Below, piece after piece: positions 1-7,481 of a stretch of DNA of 51,982 bases (position 1 is the first letter of the stretch; each line of letters begins with the position of its first letter). Source of the DNA: Candidatus Riflebacteria bacterium HGW-Riflebacteria-2 (lineage in GTDB: Bacteria > Muiribacteriota > Ozemobacteria > Ozemobacterales > Ozemobacteraceae); the NCBI GenBank assembly GCA_002839435.1, contig PGYA01000031.1, positions 52,889 to 104,870 on the forward strand, in the 5' to 3' direction. A program made the position numbers and the translations under genes. Under the pieces are notes generated by a model, which saw nothing but the letters and a program-made list of their open reading frames with translations, had not been told where the DNA came from and made no database searches.

Positions 1-355
1 CCTGATAAAGACCGACGACCGCCGGCACATTTATTCTGGTCAGCTTCTCTTTTATCTTCGCAACTTTGATTTTGCCAGTCTGCTCGCCGACTTCAAGAAT
101 CTTTTCGATAATTTTACGCTCTTTTTTGCCGGCCAGCTGCAACAGCTGTTTGAGAGCCTCTTCGCCATCACCCCGGCGCGGCTCCGGCGGCGGCTGATCA
201 GGCGTTCCCGGCCCGGCAGGGGCCGGCAGCGCTGCCGAAGCCGTCACTGCTTCGAGCTGCTCAAGGCTGTAGGTAAGCATCACTGACTGACTGGCAGCGG
301 CCGGCAACGAGCTGCCAATCGAAACAAACAGACAGACAAGAAGGCAGGTCAGCAT
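1..355 (-). CDS. Secreted protein, N-terminal part only (runs off window edge)
   Basis: The reading frame is open from the ATG at 355 to the left edge, giving 118 codons without a stop. The first 20 or so residues (MLTCLLVCLFVSIGSSLPAAA) form a signal peptide, so the product is probably exported. A Pro-rich low-complexity stretch follows (about residues 47-65), then a charged Lys/Glu-rich helical segment. The start is supported by GGGAGA about six bases upstream. It lies 21 bp downstream of the TPR lipoprotein gene on the same strand, so the two are probably cotranscribed. I do not recognise the family, and the C-terminus is missing. Confidence 0.6.
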   Translation of the reverse strand, partial: MLTCLLVCLFVSIGSSLPAAASQSVMLTYSLEQLEAVTASAALPAPAGPGTPDQPPPEPRRGDGEEALKQLLQLAGKKERKIIEKILEVGEQTGKIKVAKIKEKLTRINVPAVVGLYQ

Positions 356-376
356 CTCGATTCTCCCGAAAGCATT

Positions 377-1078
377 TTATCTGGCGGGTCTAGGCATTTT
401 GGACTCGAGATCTTTTATAAACATCGGGTTAACTGTCTTGCCACCAAGCGCTTCGGCTTTGCCGATTTTGTCCCAGGCGCCAGTGTAATCCTTTTGTGAG
501 AAAAGCGTCACCGCCCAATTAGAATAAAGCGGCTCATATTCAGGCTTTATCTTCTCGGCCTTTTCGAAGCAGGAAATAGCTTCTGCAATGACTGCCGGAG
601 CAGTTTCAGCGTTTTCAGGGTCATTGGCATATATTGTCAGCGAAAATCCAAGATCAGTGAGCACCATCGCGTTATCACCGAGTTTTTCGGAGGCCTGCCG
701 CATGAACTTCACCGAGTCGGCAATCTTACCCATTGCCCCGGACACAGCACCGAATCCCCACAAAACATCGGGATTATCAGGATCTAATAACCAGGCCTGG
801 TTAAATCGCATCATGGCAGTCGTCGGATTACGCTCGGCCAGAAACGTCTTCCAGCCCATTTTAACGAATTCCTGCGCACCTTTTTCTCTACTACCAGTGG
901 CCTCAGTGATCTGGCTGATAAATTTTTTATCGAGCTCAAGCTGAGCTTCTGTCTTCTCTAAGCCGCCATACATAGGAATCAAGGCAATATTCGTCCCTTT
1001 CTGACCGCCCTCGCCGGCAAGCGGAGAAATACAGCCAAAAAGGTAAACAAAAGACAAAAACATGATAACGCTCTTCAT
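377..1078 (-). CDS. TPR-containing lipoprotein
   Basis: This 233-residue protein starts with a short hydrophobic signal ending in a lipobox (LFGC, Cys near residue 16), so it is probably lipid-anchored and faces the periplasm. The remainder is helical with tetratricopeptide-like repeats (for example AMMRFNQAWLLDPDNPD and AISCFEKAEKIKPEYEP), which usually mediate protein-protein contacts. I chose the ATG at 1078 because GGGAGGG sits just upstream; a longer frame to 1093 would place that ribosome site inside the gene. It is divergent from the histidine kinase at 1263, and the downstream secreted protein gene begins 21 bp after its stop. Its specific partner is unknown. Confidence 0.8.
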   Translation of the reverse strand: MKSVIMFLSFVYLFGCISPLAGEGGQKGTNIALIPMYGGLEKTEAQLELDKKFISQITEATGSREKGAQEFVKMGWKTFLAERNPTTAMMRFNQAWLLDPDNPDVLWGFGAVSGAMGKIADSVKFMRQASEKLGDNAMVLTDLGFSLTIYANDPENAETAPAVIAEAISCFEKAEKIKPEYEPLYSNWAVTLFSQKDYTGAWDKIGKAEALGGKTVNPMFIKDLESKMPRPAR

Positions 1079-1262
1079 AATTCCCTCCCACATATTTTAC
1101 TATGACTGCTAATGATACAACTTTCTCCGCAATAAATTCCAGATGAAATAACATAACCGTTGTTGTGTACAGCATCAATCAGAGCACAGTCAGAAAGTCG
1201 CAACTGCCCGGATCGTTCTGTTTCGCCTTGCCGGCGACCGACGATGGTGATACTCTGTTTTC

Positions 1263-3011
1263 ATGCCGCCAGCGACCAATAACAGTAAAAGATTTACGCT
1301 CAGCCTCGCGCTGATACTGGTGTCGTTCGTGCTGCTGTTTTTCATTTCATACCAGAGCCTGGTATTTCAGGATCAGGTAATGTCGGGCCAGAATCGCAGT
1401 GAAAAACTTGGCCGCATCGACCGCATCAGCAGCGACTTTTTTAACCGCCTGGCCAATTCGCAGGTGCCGGGAAATGCCGTTCCGATGCCGGTTGCCAGGC
1501 CAGCTTTTCCGCTGCTGCGAGTGCCTGGCAGCAGCAAGGCGCGCGAAATTTTCATGCAGATCGCGTTTTTGCCGGATCAGCGGCAAGCTCTGCTCATCGA
1601 TGCCGAACTCAACAGCAGCGGTGAAGAAAAGCAGTTCTGGCAAAACCTGCTGATCAATGAATATTTCAAAAGCGGCAGCTACTTTGAAATGCGGCAGGCA
1701 GCGACGCAGATACTCGAATCGAACTTCGATTACCTGCTTGAAGGCGGCATGACGCTTAAATGTGCAGCAGCACTGAAAGTAGCCGAATCGTTTTTACATG
1801 AAAACAACCCGGAAGCAGCCAGACAATGGCTCATACGCCTGCGCCATCTGCCGGCACCCGTTGCCGTGCCGACGCAGCCACAAGAATGGATTTCCCGGCC
1901 GCTGCCGGCCGACCTGCAGTCCTGGCTGCTTTTTCTGTTCAACTGCTACAAGCTGTCATATTCAGAAAAGGTCGAAACTGGCTGGGCCGGCGAAAATGAC
2001 CATGATACACTGATAATCGACCACAAAGACGGGTTATACGCGTTCCCGGCCGGACTGGTCATCAGCGCCCTGCAGCAGCGACTCGCCGAAAACGGCTTTG
2101 CCGATGTTCCCAGGCCCAAGACTGGCAGTTCGGCAGCGAGCGCGCATGCGCTGTCAGGCGCCCAGGGTCTGAGAATACTGCTGCCAGAAACAGCCGCCAG
2201 AATTCCCGGCGGATTCCTGCTGCTGCTTCTGCTGACTTCGCTTGGTATAACCGGACTTTTCATCTTCGCACTGCACGAATGGCAGATGCTGCAAAAGGCC
2301 CGGCTGCTCGACGAAGAAGAACAATTTTTCCGGCAGACCGCGCACGACCTCAAAACCCCGATTACGACAGTGAGTTTTCTTGCCGAAACGCTGGCGCTCA
2401 AACGCTATCGCGATGAAGAGCAGTGCAACCGTTACCTGAACCAGCTGCAGACCGAAACGCAAAAAGCGGCCGAACTTTTCGACCGACTGTTGCTTTCGGT
2501 GCGCCTGCGCAAAAAGATGGCCGGCGCCGCTATCACTCGCATTTCCCTGCCAGAAACGCTGGACAGCCTGCTGCAGCGTTTCAGAACGCGCATGCCGGGC
2601 TGGGAAATCATCGAAGAGTATCAGGCCAAAGAAAAGATACTCGCCGACCCCGACATGTTCGAGCGCATAATGATCAATCTGATAGAAAATGTAATCAGGC
2701 ATGCTGCCGCCGGAAAACAGCTGGTTTTGCGCACCTGCCCAACGACAGACAACAGCAGCGCAGAAATTGCGCTTATGGTTGGCGATCGCGGCAGCAGCTT
2801 CCCTGTGCCCATAGACAGTGACAGACTCGACCTGCTCAACAACAGTTTGCCATACAGGCCCGAGCGCGGCGGCAGCGGCACCGGCCTGTTTCTGGTCAGG
2901 CAGATCATGCAGACGCATGGCGGGCAATTCTATGCCAGTCGACGTGAAGGCGGTGGCATCTGGATGGTGACCACCTGGAGGATAGCGGATGAGCAAGATT
3001 CTGGTAATTGA
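1263..3011 (+). CDS. Sensor histidine kinase with large extracytoplasmic domain
   Basis: A 582-residue membrane kinase. TM1 is at about residues 10-31 and TM2 at about 316-338, enclosing a sensor region of roughly 285 residues that I do not recognise. No clear HAMP domain separates TM2 from the HisKA helix. The phospho-acceptor is His361 in the motif AHDLKTPIT. The ATPase part shows an N-box (INLIENVIRHA), a G1-like GDRG and a G2 box (GSGTGLFLV). The stop overlaps the start of the response regulator gene by 23 bp, so the pair is cotranscribed and almost certainly functionally matched. The signal sensed is not apparent. The secretin-like gene at 3756 follows directly and could be a target or co-regulated neighbour. 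Confidence 0.93.
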   Translation: MPPATNNSKRFTLSLALILVSFVLLFFISYQSLVFQDQVMSGQNRSEKLGRIDRISSDFFNRLANSQVPGNAVPMPVARPAFPLLRVPGSSKAREIFMQIAFLPDQRQALLIDAELNSSGEEKQFWQNLLINEYFKSGSYFEMRQAATQILESNFDYLLEGGMTLKCAAALKVAESFLHENNPEAARQWLIRLRHLPAPVAVPTQPQEWISRPLPADLQSWLLFLFNCYKLSYSEKVETGWAGENDHDTLIIDHKDGLYAFPAGLVISALQQRLAENGFADVPRPKTGSSAASAHALSGAQGLRILLPETAARIPGGFLLLLLLTSLGITGLFIFALHEWQMLQKARLLDEEEQFFRQTAHDLKTPITTVSFLAETLALKRYRDEEQCNRYLNQLQTETQKAAELFDRLLLSVRLRKKMAGAAITRISLPETLDSLLQRFRTRMPGWEIIEEYQAKEKILADPDMFERIMINLIENVIRHAAAGKQLVLRTCPTTDNSSAEIALMVGDRGSSFPVPIDSDRLDLLNNSLPYRPERGGSGTGLFLVRQIMQTHGGQFYASRREGGGIWMVTTWRIADEQDSGN

Positions 3012-3666
3012 AGACGAGCAGGTTATACGCGAACTGCTCTGTGATAACCTCGAATTCGACGGATTCACGTCGGTTGCGGCAGCAAGTCTGTTTGCTGCTG
3101 AAGAGGGCCTGGTGCGCGAACAGCCTGACATGCTGCTTCTCGATTTGAACCTGCCTGACGGCAACGGCGCCGAATGGCTCAAAAAGAAGCGTGATGCTGG
3201 CATGAGCCTGCCGGTCATCATCTGCACCATCCGCGACCGTGAAATCGACATCATAAAGGCACTCGACGCCGGGGCCGACGATTACGTGACCAAGCCTTTC
3301 CGTATCAGAGAGCTGATTGCAAGAATCAGGGCGGTATTGCGCCGGGCCGGCAATGACAGTGAAGCTCCTGCCCTGCCCCAGATCGGCAGACTCAGCATCG
3401 ACTTCGCGGCCCGCACGGCCAGCTGCAATGACAGACAGACCAGCCTGACCACGACAGAATGGCAAATGCTCGAACTGTTGTGGAAAAACAAAAACCAGGT
3501 GCTCAGCCGTGAACAGATCATCGACCACATCTGGGGAATCAACGATCTCGAAGACAGCCGGGCCGTCGATGTCCATATCGGGCGACTGCGCAAAAAGATC
3601 GAAGCCGGCAATGAACCTGAAACGCTGCTTACTGTGCGCGGTTTCGGTTACAAGCTGAAAATATGA
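2989..3666 (+). CDS. OmpR/PhoB-family response regulator
   Basis: A 225-residue two-domain regulator. The receiver domain (residues 1-118) has acidic pocket residues E8/D9, the phospho-acceptor Asp52 in LLLDLNLPDG, Thr80, and Lys102 in VTKPF. The C-terminal winged helix (about 125-225) has the typical trans-activation loop and the ending VRGFGYKL. Its ATG overlaps the end of the kinase gene, with GGAGG just upstream. Members of this family bind tandem direct repeats; four TTAA boxes with 10-bp spacing occur upstream of the gene at 6630 and are a possible target (inference only). Confidence 0.95.
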   Translation: MSKILVIEDEQVIRELLCDNLEFDGFTSVAAASLFAAEEGLVREQPDMLLLDLNLPDGNGAEWLKKKRDAGMSLPVIICTIRDREIDIIKALDAGADDYVTKPFRIRELIARIRAVLRRAGNDSEAPALPQIGRLSIDFAARTASCNDRQTSLTTTEWQMLELLWKNKNQVLSREQIIDHIWGINDLEDSRAVDVHIGRLRKKIEAGNEPETLLTVRGFGYKLKI

Positions 3667-3755
3667 ACTGTTACCAACCTGTTACAAAAGTGACATTGGT
3701 TTGCAACAGCAATATCAGATATTGATGACAGCGAAATAAAAAAAGGAGATTCGAT

Positions 3756-5036
3756 ATGAAAAAATTGATCGTAACCATGTTTCTGCTGTCACTGACACTG
3801 TCGTTGCCGTTCGTCTTCGCCCAGGAAAACGAGCTGGAAGCGGCCATTTCCCGACTTTGGCTGGCCGGGCCAGATGAAAAAATCGAGCAGACCCTCAAGA
3901 CCCACAGCGAAAGCAGTGATCCGGCGGTTTCAGCCAGAGCGCGCTTTCATCTGACCTGTCTGCAGGCGATCAACGATCGGGAAAACGCAGCGCAGCTTCT
4001 GACACAGCTGGTAAGGGATGCGCAGAGCGCTGAGGAAAAGGAAACAGTCGAAAAACTCAGCAGGGTTCTGCAGGAGCGGGCGGCCAAAAAAAAAGATGGC
4101 ATGCAGAAGAAGATATCGCTGGACTTTACTGATATCGAGCTTGGGCAAGTTGTAAAGCTGATTGCCAAACAGTCGGGCGAAAATATAGTCGTGCACAATT
4201 CTCTCAATGGAATCAAGATCTCGCTGCGCCTTATGGACGCGACCGTTGCCCAGTCTATCGAAACGATCTGCACAATCGCCGACCTGCGTCAGGAAAACAA
4301 AAACGGCGTCTACGTGCTGCTGCCCGGCAACGCCACTGATGAGAATTACGTGAAGCGCTTTTACAAGCTTACAGCGATTTCGCCGACAAGGGCTCTCAAA
4401 ATGCTGGAAGCTGGAGCAGCTATACCTGACGGCAGCAATGCGCCGGCCGGTTTTGCCGATGCCAAAAAAGCTCCGGCCGCTATGCCAGAGCTCCCCAGTG
4501 GAGTAAGCGTGAGTGTCAAAGGCAACGAACTGCTGTTTGAAGGCCCGCCGGAAGCGGTACGCCAGTATATCAGCTTCATCGAGAACCTCGATCTGAAAGA
4601 CCGCGCGCACAAGCTTTCATTTCGGGTATGGCGGCTGAACGATGACTGCCGGCACAATCTCAAGACTTTCACAGCCCTCGACGAGCAGGAGCGCGCCAAA
4701 GTCGCCCGGATAATCTCAGCCCCGGCACTGATAACTCTTCCGGGAAAGCTGGCCACAATCGAAGTCGATAATTTTACCGGAGAAAAAAAAGAACAGCCCA
4801 AAGAATCGATAGATTTTTCGATCGCCAGCAAATTCATCGACACCGAAAAACCCGAACTGCTTCGCCTTACCCTTGATATAAGCGTCTTTGGCACCTCGAT
4901 CATCAACAGCAAGCAGATAAAAACCACGCGAAAATACAATACCAGCCTGCAGATAACCCGAAATACCTGGGCCATGCTGCCATTCTACGAAGGTGAAGCA
5001 TTGCTCTATCTCGAAGTGCAGGCCTCCAGCCACTAG
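3756..5036 (+). CDS. Secretin-like periplasmic protein lacking the pore domain
   Basis: This 426-residue protein has a clear signal peptide (cleavage after about residue 22, VFA-QE). Residues 30-110 are helical. Residues about 117-190 match the STN/secretin short N-terminal fold, with the motif SIETIC. Residues about 197-283 look like a secretin N1/NolW ring domain, ending in a typical EAVRQYISFIENLD helix. The C-terminal region has a PALITLPGKLATIEV stretch like the start of a secretin barrel, but at 426 residues there is no room for a full PilQ/GspD pore. It may be a soluble accessory ring or a secretin derivative. An AAGGAG site lies 9 bases before the ATG. It sits 89 bp after the response regulator gene. 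Confidence 0.7.
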   Translation: MKKLIVTMFLLSLTLSLPFVFAQENELEAAISRLWLAGPDEKIEQTLKTHSESSDPAVSARARFHLTCLQAINDRENAAQLLTQLVRDAQSAEEKETVEKLSRVLQERAAKKKDGMQKKISLDFTDIELGQVVKLIAKQSGENIVVHNSLNGIKISLRLMDATVAQSIETICTIADLRQENKNGVYVLLPGNATDENYVKRFYKLTAISPTRALKMLEAGAAIPDGSNAPAGFADAKKAPAAMPELPSGVSVSVKGNELLFEGPPEAVRQYISFIENLDLKDRAHKLSFRVWRLNDDCRHNLKTFTALDEQERAKVARIISAPALITLPGKLATIEVDNFTGEKKEQPKESIDFSIASKFIDTEKPELLRLTLDISVFGTSIINSKQIKTTRKYNTSLQITRNTWAMLPFYEGEALLYLEVQASSH

Positions 5037-5056
5037 ACGGACTGACGCACTCTACT

Positions 5057-5193
5057 GGTCTGTCAAAGTTGAATGTATGTTTAAAATTCGTCATTGCGAG
5101 GAGCGGAGCGACGAAGCAATCCTTCTGTCTGTGAGATTGCTGCGCTGCGCTCGCAATGACAGATCACACCAATATTCAAGCTTGACGGAGGAC
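5057..5193 (+). mobile_element. MITE-like inverted-repeat element, copy A
   Basis: A non-coding element of about 137 bp. The ends are imperfect inverted repeats: GGTCTGTCAAAGTTGAAT on the left and, read inward from the right, GTCCTCCGTCAAGCTTGAAT. The core is a large hairpin (TCATTGCGAGGAGCG ... CGCTCGCAATGA) of the type widespread in bacterial genomes as 'CATTGCGAGGAGCGAAGCGACGAAGCAATC' repeats. The same element occurs in the opposite orientation at 51736-51883. It sits 20 bp after the secretin-like gene. No transposase is encoded, so it would need one in trans. Confidence 0.75.
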
Positions 5194-5231
5194 TCGTTCA
5201 GCTACGCGCAAAATGTCCTGAAACAAATGAT

Positions 5232-5266
5232 AGAGCCGCTCCACAAAACGTGAAGCGGCTCTTTTA
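5232..5266 (+). terminator. Intrinsic terminator after the secretin-like gene
   Basis: A 9-bp perfect stem (AGAGCCGCT / AGCGGCTCT) with a 13-base loop is followed by TTTT. It lies between the convergent secretin-like gene and the zinc-ribbon gene, and could serve both, although the T-run favours the plus strand. Confidence 0.7.
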
Positions 5267-5286
5267 CCTGCAGGGTTATCGTGGTT

Positions 5287-6429
5287 TTACCAGAATTTGG
5301 GGTCGATGACGACGTAGCTGTAGTGCTTGCCACGGCGGTCGTGCTTGTCGTGCTTGTCATGTTTGTCATGTTTGTCATGTTTGTCGCGACGGTCGTGCGG
5401 GTAGCGCGGGGGAATCGGCCAGGGGCGGTGGCGATAGGGATAGCGCTTTTTGCCGGCGATGATAATGACTTTCGGCTCACTCTCACGGTAGATAACAGTG
5501 GTTGTCTCGGGCTGCGCCGGTGCGGAAGAGTAGAAGAAAACCGGATCAGATCGCCAGTTGCTGCGCCTTTCGAGATCGTAAACAGATATCCAGCCGCAGA
5601 TTGGCTGCGACGAGCGGCCGTGTCCCATGTGCAGAACCTTTGCCGAGCCAGACACCACATCGATCACCCAGATGGGTTCTCCGCGATTCAGGCGCTGGTT
5701 ATCGAGCAGAAGATATGGCGCGGTTACCACATAGTTCACAGTTGTACGTTTCATGCGCCGTTCGATATTTTCTGATTCAGCGATAGAAGCGAGAGAGCCG
5801 CCGCCGCTGAGAAGCACATCGATGGCTTCATTGGTCTGCGCCAGCATGAACAGGGCGCGATCTTTTTCGGCCTGGGCGCGCGCGCGATCCGGGCCTTTTT
5901 CGGCGCCTTTCCATGCTTCCAGGTAGGCTTCAAGAGCTTCGAACTTCTGCACATGCAGGTCATGCAGACGGCGCTGGTAAGTGCCATAAGCAGCGTAACG
6001 CGATGCAACGACGTACATGCGCTCGTTGTGCTGGCGGCGGAGTTTGAGTGCTTCGCGGCTGGCAACGTCATAATTACTCTGAGCAAGCAGGAGCTCCATC
6101 TGGTTAACCGCATCGTAATCGGCCAGAGATATTTCGATCGGCGATGATATTGGCTGACTGATGGTTACAGGCGTCGTCGGCTGAATCACAATCGGCGCGC
6201 TGATCATAACAGGTGCATTCGCTGGGGCAACTGGCGCCTGGGCAGACGGCGCGCCTGAAGATGGTGGCGGGGGCGCACTCTCAAAAGATCCAGCTGCCGC
6301 CGTTCCGCAGGCTGGGCAGAAATTGGCAGCGTCAGGCAACTGCTTGCCGCAATGGTGGCAGAAAGCAGAAAAGACCGGTGCGGCGACGCAGAATAACAAC
6401 AGACCAAGAAACAAAAGCATTTTTTTCAT
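5287..6429 (-). CDS. Exported zinc-ribbon protein with SH3-like domain and Lys-His-Asp tail
   Basis: A 380-residue protein with a signal peptide (residues 1-21). Immediately after it comes a four-cysteine zinc ribbon (FCHHCGK ... FCPACG, about residues 23-42), then a Pro/Ala linker and a helical region with tetratricopeptide-like character (about 95-190). Next is a possible SH3b-like beta domain (LLLDNQRLNRGEPIWVID onward), and the tail has a run of Lys-His-Asp triplets. I start at ATG 6429, where AGAGG is 7 bases upstream; a TTG two codons earlier is possible. A zinc ribbon right behind a signal peptide is unusual because these are mostly cytosolic or membrane-tethered. The His/Asp tail could bind metal. 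Function unknown. Confidence 0.75.
   Translation of the reverse strand: MKKMLLFLGLLLFCVAAPVFSAFCHHCGKQLPDAANFCPACGTAAAGSFESAPPPPSSGAPSAQAPVAPANAPVMISAPIVIQPTTPVTISQPISSPIEISLADYDAVNQMELLLAQSNYDVASREALKLRRQHNERMYVVASRYAAYGTYQRRLHDLHVQKFEALEAYLEAWKGAEKGPDRARAQAEKDRALFMLAQTNEAIDVLLSGGGSLASIAESENIERRMKRTTVNYVVTAPYLLLDNQRLNRGEPIWVIDVVSGSAKVLHMGHGRSSQPICGWISVYDLERRSNWRSDPVFFYSSAPAQPETTTVIYRESEPKVIIIAGKKRYPYRHRPWPIPPRYPHDRRDKHDKHDKHDKHDKHDRRGKHYSYVVIDPKFW
5341..5385 (-). repeat. 9-bp tandem repeat encoding Lys-His-Asp triplets
   Basis: Five consecutive 9-bp units (two GTGCTTGTC, then three ATGTTTGTC on the plus strand) lie inside the 3' end of the zinc-ribbon protein gene. The three identical units suggest recent expansion by slippage, so copy number may vary between strains. 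Confidence 0.85.
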
Positions 6430-6514
6430 ATGCAAACCTCTTTATGCAGGTGAATATTCAATTTTACACAGCTCAATTATCGCAGAGTTACCGGCAAAAA
6501 AAAAGCACCGGCAT

Positions 6515-6550
6515 GTTAAGTAATCTTAATTTCTGTTAAGCAGACTTAAT
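6515..6550 (+). promoter_or_regulatory. Four TTAA boxes in 10-bp phase (putative operator)
   Basis: TTAA occurs at 6516, 6526, 6536 and 6546, exactly one helical turn apart. The same block can be read as two 16-bp palindromes, GTTAAG-N4-CTTAAT, at 6515-6530 and 6535-6550. It ends 15 bp upstream of the -35 box of the promoter for the gene at 6630, an activator-type position. Phased direct repeats of this sort are typical of OmpR/PhoB-family sites. Confidence 0.5.
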
Positions 6551-6565
6551 CGAAATGGTGACTGT

Positions 6566-6594
6566 TTGCTTTTTGCGGGCTATCTCATTAGAAT
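6566..6594 (+). promoter_or_regulatory. Sigma70-type promoter for the repeat protein gene
   Basis: TTGCTT and TAGAAT are separated by 17 bp, giving a predicted start near 6601 and a 5' leader of about 29 bases. Confidence 0.55.
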
Positions 6595-6629
6595 AAGTAC
6601 AGGCTCGACTCTTTTGCGGAGAAAAAAAC

Positions 6630-7472
6630 ATGAAAAAACTGACGTTGGTTCTTCTGGCTTCAATTTTTGTCGCATTCAATCCCGGCTTTTCCCAGCAGGC
6701 ACCGGTGATATCAGGCGCTTATCAGACTGGTCAGTTAAGAGCCATTGGCTTCGGCTTTCAGGGCTCTGCCTATAAATCGCTTAATCTTAAATTGTGGAAA
6801 CCTTCGGCCATACGCGAGATAGAGCAGCCTGACGAAGTTGAAACGCCAGTGGCAACTACAATTGCCTCAGAGACTGCCAACGCCAGTGCAACCGCGCCAC
6901 TTCCGCAAATTAGAAAATCCGAACTGCAGGCGCGTTACGACCAGAGACTGCAGGGCATGCGGCAATCGAACCAGGGTTCAGAAGATGGGATCAATACTCC
7001 GCGAAAATCCGATCTACAGAGGCGCTTAGACCAGAGGCTGAGAAATAACGGGCAGAATGCAGCCGATAACGGTTCTCCCCGCAAATCAGAGATGCAGCTG
7101 AAATACGATCAGAGGCTGCGAACAGGCAGCAGGATAATTTCTGGCGGAGCCGATCAGCCACCAATCGAGATTAACCACGATTCAGACGGCAGCATCATTA
7201 TCAATAACGTTGAATTTACCCTGAAGTTTGTGTTTTACCAGAACGACTTCTCAAGCTTTTCTGCCGATGTTTTCAGTGCAGACGGCCCCGATAATTCTGG
7301 CAACGACCGCATAACCAGCAGACTGACGATTCCAGTCGGCAACCTGCGGCTTGAAAAGGCGGCAGATTTCAAAGTGAGCAGGGCATATACCGGCAGCCTC
7401 AACCTGAGCGATGACGCCAGCGGCATCAGCGGCAAATACGAAGTCTGGCTTAACGATCTGGGCGGCAGATAA
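6630..7472 (+). CDS. Secreted protein with three RKSELQxRYDQRL repeats
   Basis: A 280-residue protein with a signal peptide (residues 1-21, FSQQAP cleavage region). Three near-identical helical repeats occur between residues about 94 and 165: RKSELQARYDQRLQ, RKSDLQRRLDQRLR and RKSEMQLKYDQRLR, separated by about 28 residues of Asn/Gly-rich linker. The C-terminal 100 residues look beta-rich (INNVEFTLKFVFYQND onward). GGAG lies 8 bases before the ATG. It stands alone between a phased TTAA promoter and the convergent SNF2 gene 9 bp away. I do not recognise the family. The basic, evenly spaced helices could bind a repetitive partner such as a surface polymer (speculative). Confidence 0.75.
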   Translation: MKKLTLVLLASIFVAFNPGFSQQAPVISGAYQTGQLRAIGFGFQGSAYKSLNLKLWKPSAIREIEQPDEVETPVATTIASETANASATAPLPQIRKSELQARYDQRLQGMRQSNQGSEDGINTPRKSDLQRRLDQRLRNNGQNAADNGSPRKSEMQLKYDQRLRTGSRIISGGADQPPIEINHDSDGSIIINNVEFTLKFVFYQNDFSSFSADVFSADGPDNSGNDRITSRLTIPVGNLRLEKAADFKVSRAYTGSLNLSDDASGISGKYEVWLNDLGGR

Positions 7473-7481
7473 AACTTTTCG

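Noticed and set aside
2154..3254. A 366-codon minus-strand frame antiparallel to the histidine kinase and regulator
   Set aside because: It lacks a ribosome site, and its product is low-complexity with no domain. The plus-strand genes have clear family motifs over the whole stretch.
4993..5253. An 86-codon frame across the MITE-like element
   Set aside because: It translates the repeat core (CEERSDEAI ... RCARNDR), a well-known spurious product of this repeat type.
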